From Spirochaetaceae bacterium (GTDB lineage: Bacteria > Spirochaetota > Spirochaetia > Treponematales > Breznakiellaceae), in NCBI GenBank assembly GCA_031262035.1, contig JAISIL010000023.1, positions 1 to 38,428 on the forward strand: 38,428 bases of DNA. The letters run 5' to 3'. Positions within the stretch are counted from its first letter, which is position 1. The number at the start of each line of letters is the position of its first letter. The notes beneath the pieces were generated by a model. It was not told the origin of the DNA and searched no databases. It was given only the letters and a program-made list of their open reading frames with translations. The position numbers and the translations under genes are program-made. This document shows positions 16,050-23,700 of the stretch, one piece after another.

Positions 16050-16828
16050 ACATTTATGTATGTATAAAATCAACCCCGACAAGCGACAGCATCAGTTTTG
16101 ATGCAGAGGGTAACATGCGCCGAAGCGACAGTTCCATGCAAATAAACCCATTCGACCTTGTCGCAGTAGAATCGGCCTTAAGGTTAAAGGAAAAATATGG
16201 GGGAAAGGTGACAGCAGTAAGTATGGGCCCTCGTTCTGCAGAAGGGGCATTGCGAACAGCCATTGCAATGGGCGCCGATTCTGCCGTTCTGCTTTCCGAT
16301 GCAGCCTTTGCCGGTGCAGATGTGCCTGCCACAGCCCGGACACTGGCCGCCTTCTTTAACAGCCTTCAGAACAAGGACCTTTATGACATCATCATTTGTG
16401 GAAATTATTCCTCTGACGGCGACACCGGACAAACAGGAGCAATGCTCGCCGAGTGTATCAGGCAAGGTATTCCCCATGCGGCTTCAATCTGTTCAGAAAT
16501 TACTATAGAAGACGGCAAGATGAGAGCCATGCAGCGGTTGGAAGGCATCGAAAGGGAAATCAGGCTAAACCTCCCCGCTCTAGCCATTATGGAAAACGAC
16601 GCCTTCTACCCAAGGGACATTACCTTGCGGGGAACACTTGCCGCCAAACGGGCCCTCATCAATACCATTGACAACAATACCCTTCATATCGACCCTGAGT
16701 GCTGCGGTATAAAAGGTTCCGCCTGTCGGGTTATCAAGATTTTCGGCACCCGCCGTAAACGGCAGGGTAAAATCATAAAAGCAGATGAGATGGGAAAGGT
16801 GCTTGTAAAAAGAGGGCTAGGGGTTTAA
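16046..16828 (+). CDS. etfB: Electron transfer flavoprotein beta subunit (EtfB), canonical
   Basis: A 260-residue protein with the full EtfB pattern: MNIYVCIKSTPTSDS, NPFDLVAVESALRLKEKYGG, GKVTAVSMGPRSAEGALRTA, AMGADSAVLLSDAAFAGADV, and the GNYSSDGDTGQTGAML loop, then a C-terminal arm. It retains the AFAGADV nucleotide-binding stretch missing from the first EtfB-like gene. It overlaps the GlcD-like gene by 4 bp (ATGA). In bifurcating complexes this subunit binds NADH. It is the last gene of the operon and converges with the nucleotidyltransferase gene. A CAATATG/CATATTG hairpin (16842-16859) follows, without a clear T-run. Confidence 0.93.
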   Translation: MNIYVCIKSTPTSDSISFDAEGNMRRSDSSMQINPFDLVAVESALRLKEKYGGKVTAVSMGPRSAEGALRTAIAMGADSAVLLSDAAFAGADVPATARTLAAFFNSLQNKDLYDIIICGNYSSDGDTGQTGAMLAECIRQGIPHAASICSEITIEDGKMRAMQRLEGIEREIRLNLPALAIMENDAFYPRDITLRGTLAAKRALINTIDNNTLHIDPECCGIKGSACRVIKIFGTRRKRQGKIIKADEMGKVLVKRGLGV

Positions 16829-16904
16829 TTATTTTTATCATCAATATGGCGACATATTGTCTTGTCTATAGTGAGTATTTTTTTATCAATTTCCAAAATA
16901 TTAC

Positions 16905-17381
16905 TCAACTTTTACCTCCTACTCTTGCCATATCATCCACCCGTCCGTTTAGCATCTCGACATCAGCCAAATCTTTATACCTGCCGGAAGCCTTCTTGTT
17001 TACAATCATATCATCTTTCGACAATATATGTATTTGCATACCTTCAATATCAGAAACTATCGAGCGAGAGTAAGCATCGTCAAAGCCGAGACCATCAATT
17101 GTTGTCAGTATATCAATGCGGCGCGGTTCCACACCAATCTGAAAAACAGTGCCTTCGGTTTCAAAATCTGATTTCTGTATATCATCAAGCGGAGCGCCGA
17201 AACTTGCTAAAGAACGCATAACTGCTTCCGCGTTTTCCAGCGAAGGCATTATCCATATATCAATATCCATCGACGCTCGCGGATAACCCAAGGCTGCCAG
17301 TGCATAAGCACCTATCAAGATAAACTTAACATCCTCGTCTTGTAATGCTTGTAACATTTCTTTGTAATCGTCGTTCAGCAT
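16905..17381 (-). CDS. Nucleotidyltransferase-fold protein (DUF6036-like)
   Basis: A 158-residue protein with the polymerase-beta-type nucleotidyltransferase signature: ILIGAYALAALGYPRASMDI followed by DIWI, giving the GG/GA...DxD pattern (MDIDIW), and later RRIDILTTIDGLGFDDA. Such short enzymes occur in toxin-antitoxin or AbiE-like pairs and in defence islands. The small gene upstream overlaps it by 56 bp and has its own promoter, so the two probably work as a pair. The start is supported by AGGAGG about 8 bp upstream. Substrate and toxicity are unknown. Confidence 0.78.
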   Translation of the reverse strand: MLNDDYKEMLQALQDEDVKFILIGAYALAALGYPRASMDIDIWIMPSLENAEAVMRSLASFGAPLDDIQKSDFETEGTVFQIGVEPRRIDILTTIDGLGFDDAYSRSIVSDIEGMQIHILSKDDMIVNKKASGRYKDLADVEMLNGRVDDMARVGGKS

Positions 17382-17526
17382 CGTATTTTCCTCCTAGCGC
17401 TATTGTTTCCCGTGTTAATTCCCATGCGTATCCAACCAACTCTGATGGTGTTCCTTGGACGAAACAATCTCCTTCGTTTTTTATGGTTGTTTTCTTGATG
17501 GTTATGTGCCTAATATTCTGTGTCAT
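17326..17526 (-). CDS. Small protein paired with the nucleotidyltransferase
   Basis: A 66-residue basic protein (MTQNIRHITIKKTTIKNEGD...). I do not recognise a named family. It has a central GTPSELVGYAWELTRETIAL helix-like segment. Its 3' end overlaps the nucleotidyltransferase start by 56 bp in a different frame, and a promoter lies 20 bp upstream of its ATG, so it is first in a two-gene unit. By position it could be an antitoxin or accessory subunit; this is inference only. Confidence 0.65.
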   Translation of the reverse strand: MTQNIRHITIKKTTIKNEGDCFVQGTPSELVGYAWELTRETIALGGKYDAERRLQRNVTSITRRGC

Positions 17527-17546
17527 ACCCTCACTCCCACACCTTC

Positions 17547-17575
17547 ATTATACACCTTTCAACCCGCTTCCGCAA
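17547..17575 (-). promoter_or_regulatory. Promoter of the small protein/nucleotidyltransferase pair
   Basis: On the minus strand: TTGCGG (17575-17570), a 17-bp spacer and a perfect TATAAT (17552-17547), with a leader of about 14 nt containing GGGAGTGAGGG before the ATG. It suggests this pair is expressed separately from the genes upstream. Confidence 0.6.
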
Positions 17576-17615
17576 CCCATCCACCAACCCCCTGTACCCC
17601 TCCACGGCCTTCCGT

Positions 17616-18452
17616 TCAGTACCCACTCGGAGCATTGTGTGCAAATTTTTTCCATTTTCTCAGGACCTCGCGCATTGGTTCATCGAGAAAACCTAATGCT
17701 GCTTTCTTAATGGCCTCCGGTATTCCATAAGCGGCCTCAGCAATGCTGCCGGTGATTGCCGCTATGGTGTCACTGTCACCACCTATAGAGATGGCGTTAC
17801 TGATAGCGTCTACAAAATTAGTGCTTTCAAGAAAGGCTATAATTGCTTCCGAAACACTACCTTGGCAAGTTTCATCGAATTGATAGGTCGGGCGAATTTC
17901 ATCAAGGCTGCGGTTCATGTTATAACCGACTTCTTCGGCAAAACCTTTTACAATAGATTTTACCCAATCCATGTGTTCTTGTGCTTGATAGTATGATTTG
18001 CGGACTACATAAATTGATTTTGCTACTACTATTGCCCCTTTGATACCTTCCGGGTGGTTATGTGTAACTTCTGCACTTTGTCTGGCACAATTTTCCACAT
18101 CTTCAATGCCTTCATGAATAAATTGTGAGCGTTGCACAACATAGGCACAGGGAGAAACACGCATTGCAGAACCGTTACCAAAACTATTATATGGTTCACG
18201 GTCATCTGAAAAGAGCCATTTTGAGAAGCGCCCGCCATAACCACTATTAGGATATTTCCGGCCCCAGTATTTCATACAATCAATATAATCATCAGGCTTA
18301 CCGCCTTTCATTATCGCATCGGCTACGGCAATAGTCATTACTGTATCGTCAGTAAAGAAACAGCCTTTATCAAGTATGGCTATTTCTTTCGACTTGAAGT
18401 TATTAAATTCATAAATTGAGCCTGTTATGTCTCCGATTATTGCACCGAGCAT
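17616..18452 (-). CDS. ADP-ribosylglycohydrolase (DraG family)
   Basis: A 278-residue enzyme of full family length. It starts MLGAIIGDITGSIYEFNN and carries both metal sites: FTDDTVM (residues 33-39) and GGDSDTIAAITGSIAEAAYG (from residue 224, D226 and D228). Family members remove ADP-ribose from proteins or small ligands using two Mg or Mn ions. There is no ADP-ribosyltransferase beside it in this window. It sits 49 bp after the GHKL ATPase of the restriction-modification set and could be an antitoxin-like part of the island or simply a neighbour. AGGAG precedes the ATG. Confidence 0.93.
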   Translation of the reverse strand: MLGAIIGDITGSIYEFNNFKSKEIAILDKGCFFTDDTVMTIAVADAIMKGGKPDDYIDCMKYWGRKYPNSGYGGRFSKWLFSDDREPYNSFGNGSAMRVSPCAYVVQRSQFIHEGIEDVENCARQSAEVTHNHPEGIKGAIVVAKSIYVVRKSYYQAQEHMDWVKSIVKGFAEEVGYNMNRSLDEIRPTYQFDETCQGSVSEAIIAFLESTNFVDAISNAISIGGDSDTIAAITGSIAEAAYGIPEAIKKAALGFLDEPMREVLRKWKKFAHNAPSGY

Positions 18453-18501
18453 CGTTTAAACTCCTTATGCCGTCAGTTTCTAGCTGAAATATTTTTTTCG
18501 T

Positions 18502-20541
18502 TTATATTCCCATTTTCTTGAAATATATTTTATTTCTATTTTTTGCCCTTTCGTAAATATCGGTGAACCTTATAACCTCAGAGTAAAGACTTGCTATTGT
18601 TTCATTTGTTGTATATGATGTAATATCACTGTTTCTTCGGACAAATCCTTCTATTCCATAAATTTTACGAAAATCTGATGATGGCTTATCATAGATATTA
18701 AAGTTGTCTGTTATTAAATAGGTGAAAAAATGTTTAATTGCATATTTTTCCTTCACAAAGTTTGCAAGTAATTGAGCATATCTATCCATTTGTAAAGCAT
18801 TTTCATCCAGTCTTATTTTTGGGTCTTTCAATTCAATTATTATACATTGGTGTTCAGATGGAAAGAAAAGTAAATCTATTCTATCTTCAAGGCGTTTATG
18901 ATTAAAAGCGTTTAACTGTTCTTTTTCTTCTTTGGTTAAATCGCGAATGATTTTTTCGCCACTAATGGTTATATCTTCTATTTTTGTTTCGCTAGAACCT
19001 TCGTAATAAAGAAAACTATCATCAAGAAGCCACATATTTGACTCAATAGTATTTAAAGTCCCTTTTGGTAGTAATAAATTATGAAAGAATGCTTCGTTAT
19101 GCATTTTGTGCTTTTTATAATAATCCAAACCTTCATTGAAAAGTTCCAGGACATATTTTCTGTACATAATATAACTGGTAAGATTAATGAGGTTTTCTGT
19201 ATTGACCTTTTCGGACAGTTCTGTAATTCTATTTTGCAGCTCCTCAAAGCCAATCCCTTTTGATTTCTCATCTTTCAACAACTCAACAGTCGTATTAATT
19301 TGTTTTATTGTTTCGTCCTGTAATTCTTCGTGGAAATTTCTTATTTTAGACAGTATTGTTTTATCACCATCACTGTAATTAATTTTCTTCAAAAATTCAT
19401 TTTTCTTTGTTTCATCTTCAAGAATATACATGTATGCTTTGTTGTTTGCCGTTTTATTAAGCGCATCTTCATGTAATACTCTGATTACATTATTTTCGTT
19501 TTTTTGATTCAGGATATTGAGTTCATACTCCAAGAATTTATCAATGTGCTGTTGTAATTTAACTTTGATTTCTTCTATGTTTTTGTTTGGTAAACTTAAG
19601 GTTGTCCTTGAGTCATTAAGAAAATTATGAAAGTATTCTGATTTTAGATAGACATAATAAAAAAAGATATTTCCATTCTCGTCCTGCAATTTTGCAGTTG
19701 TTGGCGGTAAATTTATTCCGGATATTTCACCGGCAGAGCGTTCATCGACAACATAGAATGCTTTGTTGTCTGCTATATTTCTGGATTTAATATGCACTAT
19801 GTCAAACTTAATATCCGAAAAGCCCTCAAATGAATCTGGATTATTAATTGTAAAACCATCATTTTTTATGGTATCAAGAGAGAGTCTGGCATTGTCAATA
19901 GTTATGGCACTTATCTTTCCATTATCATCAATGAATTTTACAGTAAATTTTTTATTCTTTTCCTGCAAGAATGAGAAAAAAACATAAAAATGTTTTAAAA
20001 CTTCACCATCAAAAAAATCGAGTTCTTTTTTAGCGCCATCGCGATAATTATCTCTCATGCTTGAAAATGAAATTCTGGTATAGCACTGAGATGGTGGCAC
20101 AGCCAATTCCTTTTTTGTATCGTTAATATCTTCCGTATCAAATTTAAAAATACGGCTATAGTATTTTTCGCCTTCACTAAAATAACTTTCGATTTGGACA
20201 TTCCGAAATACGCGTAAAAATGCAATGCGACCAGTCCCTCTGCCGCCATCATGATTCGTTTTATATATATTTTTGGTGAACTTTATCCAATTATCATCAG
20301 TAAAGCCTCTACCGTGGTCTATGATTGAGAATGAGTGTATATAATTATCAACATCTTTTGCAATGTCATTTACTTTATAATCTCTTTTAATACTAACAGT
20401 AATATCAATGACAGGAGTTTCGAGACTGTTATAAAGCGAATTTGATAAAGCCTCAAAAAGGCAAAAGAGAAAACCTTCGTCATTTTTGAGATCATAGTTT
20501 CTGATAATGTCATTTATGTCTGCTTGGTAGATAGCCGGCAT
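18502..20541 (-). CDS. GHKL (MORC/MutL/Hsp90-type) ATPase with C-terminal PD-(D/E)XK-like motif
   Basis: A 679-residue protein. The Bergerat ATP-binding fold is visible: N-box E30-ALS-N34, G1 D75-HGRG-F80, and G2 GGRGTG (99-104). The middle region (about 330-500) is charged and helical, possibly coiled coil. Near the C-terminus D556 in RIDLLFF and E570-L-K572 in IIIELKDP form a D...ExK nuclease signature, followed by a long helical tail. GHKL proteins of this sort have been described in restriction-modification loci as relatives of eukaryotic MORC. It overlaps the methyltransferase stop by one base (TAATG), so it is translationally coupled to that gene. It probably acts with the methylase and endonuclease as an ATP-gated DNA clamp or effector. 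The gene is very AT-rich. Confidence 0.85.
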   Translation of the reverse strand: MPAIYQADINDIIRNYDLKNDEGFLFCLFEALSNSLYNSLETPVIDITVSIKRDYKVNDIAKDVDNYIHSFSIIDHGRGFTDDNWIKFTKNIYKTNHDGGRGTGRIAFLRVFRNVQIESYFSEGEKYYSRIFKFDTEDINDTKKELAVPPSQCYTRISFSSMRDNYRDGAKKELDFFDGEVLKHFYVFFSFLQEKNKKFTVKFIDDNGKISAITIDNARLSLDTIKNDGFTINNPDSFEGFSDIKFDIVHIKSRNIADNKAFYVVDERSAGEISGINLPPTTAKLQDENGNIFFYYVYLKSEYFHNFLNDSRTTLSLPNKNIEEIKVKLQQHIDKFLEYELNILNQKNENNVIRVLHEDALNKTANNKAYMYILEDETKKNEFLKKINYSDGDKTILSKIRNFHEELQDETIKQINTTVELLKDEKSKGIGFEELQNRITELSEKVNTENLINLTSYIMYRKYVLELFNEGLDYYKKHKMHNEAFFHNLLLPKGTLNTIESNMWLLDDSFLYYEGSSETKIEDITISGEKIIRDLTKEEKEQLNAFNHKRLEDRIDLLFFPSEHQCIIIELKDPKIRLDENALQMDRYAQLLANFVKEKYAIKHFFTYLITDNFNIYDKPSSDFRKIYGIEGFVRRNSDITSYTTNETIASLYSEVIRFTDIYERAKNRNKIYFKKMGI

Positions 20542-22133
20542 TATTTTTTCCTCCCTTTGCCTTTTTTCTGTGTTTCTGCGAACAACTCTCCGTTCTTTTG
20601 CTGGTATACATCGAAAAGTTCATTGGCTGCATATCTGGTTTTACCCAAATTCTCCTTGCTGCAAAATAATTCATCAAAGAAATTACTTAACTTATTCTCG
20701 ATTACCTGACGGTCGTCAGTGTTTCCAAAATTAAGTATCTTTTTGACCAGACTATTTACAAAATATAGATGACTTTGGTCTGGGATAATTATCGGCATTT
20801 TCTTAACATAATTAGCTGAATTATTGGCGCTGGGATTGATGGCACGAATAAGTTTTGTGGCAATGGATGAATTAAAAAATGCAAGCAAATAATAGATTAA
20901 GCTTTGATCTTTTGGGAATACACCAACAATAGACTGATCAAAAATACGTCTTTTCAACAAAGAGGCTGTAATCGAATGTGATGAAACCATTGGGACAGCT
21001 ATGCCTTCTTTGAAATAGTATGCGGAATTTTGAAACCGTGCCTTCTTGTTTGTATTGTAATGTGTTACAGCATGCTTGCTCCAGTCAATAAACCAGTTAT
21101 TATCTTTCAAATATCTTGTATTTCCGCCTTTTACTATTGGGACAAAATGCGCATCTGTTTCCAATCCATACAGAGGTGGAATCTGTTGTTTATGATATAT
21201 CTCAGATTTAGTAATTATTGGGTATCTTTTACCGTTTTTTATTGAATAATCGCTTACCTTTATATAATGAATGTCATCACCTGTATATATACCGGTAACA
21301 CAATTTGCAATATCGCCTATGCGCAAGGTTTGGCTTTTAAGAAACGCATCAAGATTTTTATCTTTACAAACAACAAATGCGTGGTCACTATTCATTTGTA
21401 TTTCTTTCTGCGGAATTATTGTTTTATCGGTTTTATTCTTTTTAGTCAGGTCATCAGGCGATTCAAAACCACTTCTTACAACAATATCATTATTCGCTAC
21501 CTTTGATATATCACTGCTTTTCTCCAATGTAATAATAGAAAGGTCAGAATAGCCAAAACTCACGCCAGGAAAAAAATTAGATGGGAATACATCTATCTCA
21601 TTTATAATGCATTGTTCAATGAGTTTTTTTCTCAGTTTTGCATGGCTATGCAGATTCAAATAGGTGCTTGGAATAATAAAAACCAATCTCCCGCCTTCTT
21701 TTAATAATGAAATACAAAGATAGAGGAATGTGCTATAAGTTTCCTTTACATATATGCCATCATAAATATTTTGCAGAGATTCCCTCTTTTCATAGTCTTG
21801 CCATGCTCCGTAAGGTGGATTGGCTATAATATAATCATATTTATTATTGCATTGACCGTTCACAAAAGGTTTATAAAGTAATGTGTCGGTATTTGTTATT
21901 TTTATATTTGGGTGAGATTGATATTTTCTTTCTAATTGCTGGGCTTCATTAGCATCTAATTCAAACGCTTCAATACGTGGTTCTGGTTTAATAGCAAGCA
22001 GCGCATCAATAAACACTCCGTCTCCGGCACATGGTTCCAGTATTAATGATGAAGGTTTTGGCGCCAATTGGGAAATCATATAGTTTACAATTGGCTTTGA
22101 TTTTGTATAGTATTGCTGATATAAGTCACCCAT
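20541..22133 (-). CDS. N6-adenine DNA methyltransferase (gamma class, TaqI/Eco57I type)
   Basis: A 530-residue protein. Motif I is ILEPCAGDGVF (E33 to F41) and motif IV is NPPY (105-108), the order of gamma-class adenine methyltransferases. The C-terminal half resembles the TaqI-like specificity region, with KARFQNSAYYFKEGIAVPMV and a long AAA-binding-like tail SSIATKLIRAINPSANNSAN. It would methylate adenine in a specific site to protect the host. Gene order endonuclease-methylase-GHKL ATPase with 1-3 bp junctions shows one operon. The recognition sequence cannot be read from the sequence. The start has only a weak GGTG site and probably relies on coupling to the endonuclease stop. Confidence 0.93.
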   Translation of the reverse strand: MGDLYQQYYTKSKPIVNYMISQLAPKPSSLILEPCAGDGVFIDALLAIKPEPRIEAFELDANEAQQLERKYQSHPNIKITNTDTLLYKPFVNGQCNNKYDYIIANPPYGAWQDYEKRESLQNIYDGIYVKETYSTFLYLCISLLKEGGRLVFIIPSTYLNLHSHAKLRKKLIEQCIINEIDVFPSNFFPGVSFGYSDLSIITLEKSSDISKVANNDIVVRSGFESPDDLTKKNKTDKTIIPQKEIQMNSDHAFVVCKDKNLDAFLKSQTLRIGDIANCVTGIYTGDDIHYIKVSDYSIKNGKRYPIITKSEIYHKQQIPPLYGLETDAHFVPIVKGGNTRYLKDNNWFIDWSKHAVTHYNTNKKARFQNSAYYFKEGIAVPMVSSHSITASLLKRRIFDQSIVGVFPKDQSLIYYLLAFFNSSIATKLIRAINPSANNSANYVKKMPIIIPDQSHLYFVNSLVKKILNFGNTDDRQVIENKLSNFFDELFCSKENLGKTRYAANELFDVYQQKNGELFAETQKKGKGRKK

Positions 22134-22136
22134 ATT

Positions 22137-23087
22137 TCACCACTCCAAATATTTCACCAAATTATTAACACTAAGTTGACGTAGTGTCTCATGCTGTAAA
22201 TCAGTTTTCCAATCGATATGATTATCAATCCATTCTTTAAGATTAAAACCTGTAAAATGTTTAATCTGCGCATATGTAGCATCTCCGCAAAAGGCAGTCC
22301 ATATGCCTGAATCGCGTAATTGCTTAAAATATTGATTATTTTCTTCCTCTTTTTCCCGGACAAACAAACAACACTTATAATTGTCGGTTAAGTTATGAAA
22401 GATTGTTGCAACCAAAAGAAGCCTGTTTGTGTTTCCTTTTTCATTGGAACTGAAACCGCTTTTGAAATCAATATTATAGAATACATTATCCTGTTTGAAA
22501 TGCAAGTCAAGTTCAAGTTTTATTTCACCTGATGTTACCATATTCCAGACTTTGTTATAATAGCACTTTAGTTGGCTTTTTTGTTCGTCTTGTATTTGTA
22601 ATTTATCTATATATGTTTCAATTTCGCCAGTCATTAACTTCTTGACATCTGCAAAAAGAGGTGGAATGAATAATTCCAAATCGTTAATCGGATATTCAAA
22701 TGGTATTTTACAGAATAGCTCCCATATCTCACCGATACGGCGGCTAAAAGTCATATATTCATAAGGCCACACGGAATTCCGCATATCAATCATTACAACA
22801 TAACTGCAATAGGTGGTCATCAGTATTGCGTTCACCAAATCTCTTCTATTCCATTGCTGAACTTGCGCCTTCTGGATTATGGCAGCGACAAGTTTATTTC
22901 TGGTTTCTGAAACAGCCTTATTAACTGCTTTTGCCTTTTCCTTATATTGCATATTACTATAGTTTCTTGAGATTACCTCAAGAGACTCTTCGCCTCTCTT
23001 GCGAAAGAATGATATAATATCAGATTTCTGTTCGCCTAAGCGCGGACTCACGATAAATGTATTCAATTCAATTTGTTTCTTTTCCAT
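22137..23087 (-). CDS. Putative type II restriction endonuclease, PD-(D/E)XK type
   Basis: A 316-residue protein when started at the ATG at 23087, which has GGAGG seven bases upstream; a longer frame to 23105 has no such site. D194 in ELDLHF and D207-F-K209 in VFYNIDFKSG make a PD-(D/E)XK-type site, and the following SSNEKGNTNRLLLVATIFHN continues a typical core. I do not recognise the exact family. Its place directly before an adenine methyltransferase (3-bp gap) and after a small gene (20-bp overlap) is the best evidence that it cuts unmethylated DNA. Confidence 0.72.
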   Translation of the reverse strand: MEKKQIELNTFIVSPRLGEQKSDIISFFRKRGEESLEVISRNYSNMQYKEKAKAVNKAVSETRNKLVAAIIQKAQVQQWNRRDLVNAILMTTYCSYVVMIDMRNSVWPYEYMTFSRRIGEIWELFCKIPFEYPINDLELFIPPLFADVKKLMTGEIETYIDKLQIQDEQKSQLKCYYNKVWNMVTSGEIKLELDLHFKQDNVFYNIDFKSGFSSNEKGNTNRLLLVATIFHNLTDNYKCCLFVREKEEENNQYFKQLRDSGIWTAFCGDATYAQIKHFTGFNLKEWIDNHIDWKTDLQHETLRQLSVNNLVKYLEW

Positions 23088-23319
23088 TGTATTCCTCCAG
23101 CACAAAACGTGCTGTATGATAATTGCAATCGGTTAAGTATTCCAATTCATCATTATCTAGTTTTCCACACAGATGGCCAATCTTGCTATAAACCATTTGC
23201 CTGCGTTCATCAGCATCTGCATAATCCCATTCGTTTGTAATAAAACTATTCATACACTGCACCACTTCTTTTAGTTGTGGAGTCAATTGTGTGTATGGCG
23301 TTGTAAACTCATATATCAT
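23068..23319 (-). CDS. Small protein at the head of the restriction-modification operon
   Basis: An 83-residue acidic protein (MIYEFTTPYTQLTPQLKEVV...). No family is recognised. It seems helical, with Cys22, Cys51 and Cys65. It overlaps the endonuclease start by 20 bp, and its ribosome site GGAGAAGGG lies in the preceding 30-codon ORF. By position it may be a controller or an inhibitor of the nuclease, but it lacks a clear helix-turn-helix of the C-protein type. Confidence 0.65.
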   Translation of the reverse strand: MIYEFTTPYTQLTPQLKEVVQCMNSFITNEWDYADADERRQMVYSKIGHLCGKLDNDELEYLTDCNYHTARFVLEEYNGKETN

Positions 23320-23322
23320 AAT

Positions 23323-23415
23323 TTACCCTTCTCCTTCATTTTTCGCTATCCTTCCATTCGGCTGGATAACATTGTATTGATATTTCGTATCATTGCCATA
23401 GTTTTCTCTCCTCAT
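23323..23415 (-). CDS. Possible 30-residue leader ORF
   Basis: An ATG at 23415 opens a 30-codon frame (MRRENYGNDTKYQYNVIQPN...) ending in TAA 3 bp before the 83-residue gene. Its end contains the ribosome site of that gene, so its translation could expose or occupy the site. A weak AGGA lies directly before the ATG. It is too short to be certain as a gene. Confidence 0.35.
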   Translation of the reverse strand: MRRENYGNDTKYQYNVIQPNGRIAKNEGEG

Positions 23416-23429
23416 TCCTATCATATCAT

Positions 23430-23483
23430 AAAAAAGGCCTTTTGCCAATAGGCTGGAAATGCTGGTTTAATTAACGGCCTTTT
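23430..23483 (-). terminator. Terminator-like hairpin (possible attenuator) in the leader of the restriction-modification operon
   Basis: On the minus strand AAAAGGCC (23483-23476) is complementary to GGCCTTTT (23439-23432), followed by two more Ts, giving a stem that ends in six Ts. The downstream arm is also part of a self-palindrome AAAAGGCCTTTT, so an alternative fold is possible. It lies between the promoter at 23497-23526 and the first ORF, where it could limit expression of the nuclease. Confidence 0.5.
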
Positions 23484-23496
23484 AGTCTATATCTCC

Positions 23497-23526
23497 ATTA
23501 TACCACAAAAAAACCCATTTAATCAA
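23497..23526 (-). promoter_or_regulatory. Promoter of the restriction-modification operon
   Basis: On the minus strand: TTGATT (23526-23521), an 18-bp spacer and TATAAT (23502-23497). It gives a leader of about 75 nt containing the terminator-like hairpin. Confidence 0.55.
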
Positions 23527-23606
23527 TACCTGTGTTGTGCTTTTAAAGGTCTTTAATTTTTTTTCTCAAATCTAAAACTTTTTTTTCTTTAATCTAAAAA
23601 AATTAT

Positions 23607-23674
23607 TTGACAATTCCACAAACCGGGTGTATAATGACCCTTAGGGCTTAAGCCCAAATCTTCAGTGGAAGATT
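23607..23674 (+). promoter_or_regulatory. Strong promoter and palindromic 5' leader of the MFS/FGGY operon
   Basis: TTGACA (23607-23612), a 17-bp spacer and TATAAT (23630-23635). Just after the expected start site come the 12-bp perfect palindrome GGGCTTAAGCCC (23644-23655) and an AATCTTC/GAAGATT stem (about 23658-23674). The first is a plausible repressor operator placed over the early transcribed region. Two AATCTAAAA direct repeats (about 23567 and 23590) lie upstream of the -35. A GGAAGGTG ribosome site follows before the ATG at 23701. No regulator is adjacent. Confidence 0.65.
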
Positions 23675-23700
23675 AAAGTTTTTTGAAAGGAAGGTGCATT

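Noticed and set aside
16842-16859. Bidirectional terminator between the EtfB and nucleotidyltransferase genes
   Set aside because: The CAATATG/CATATTG stem is AT-rich and has no T-run directly after it.
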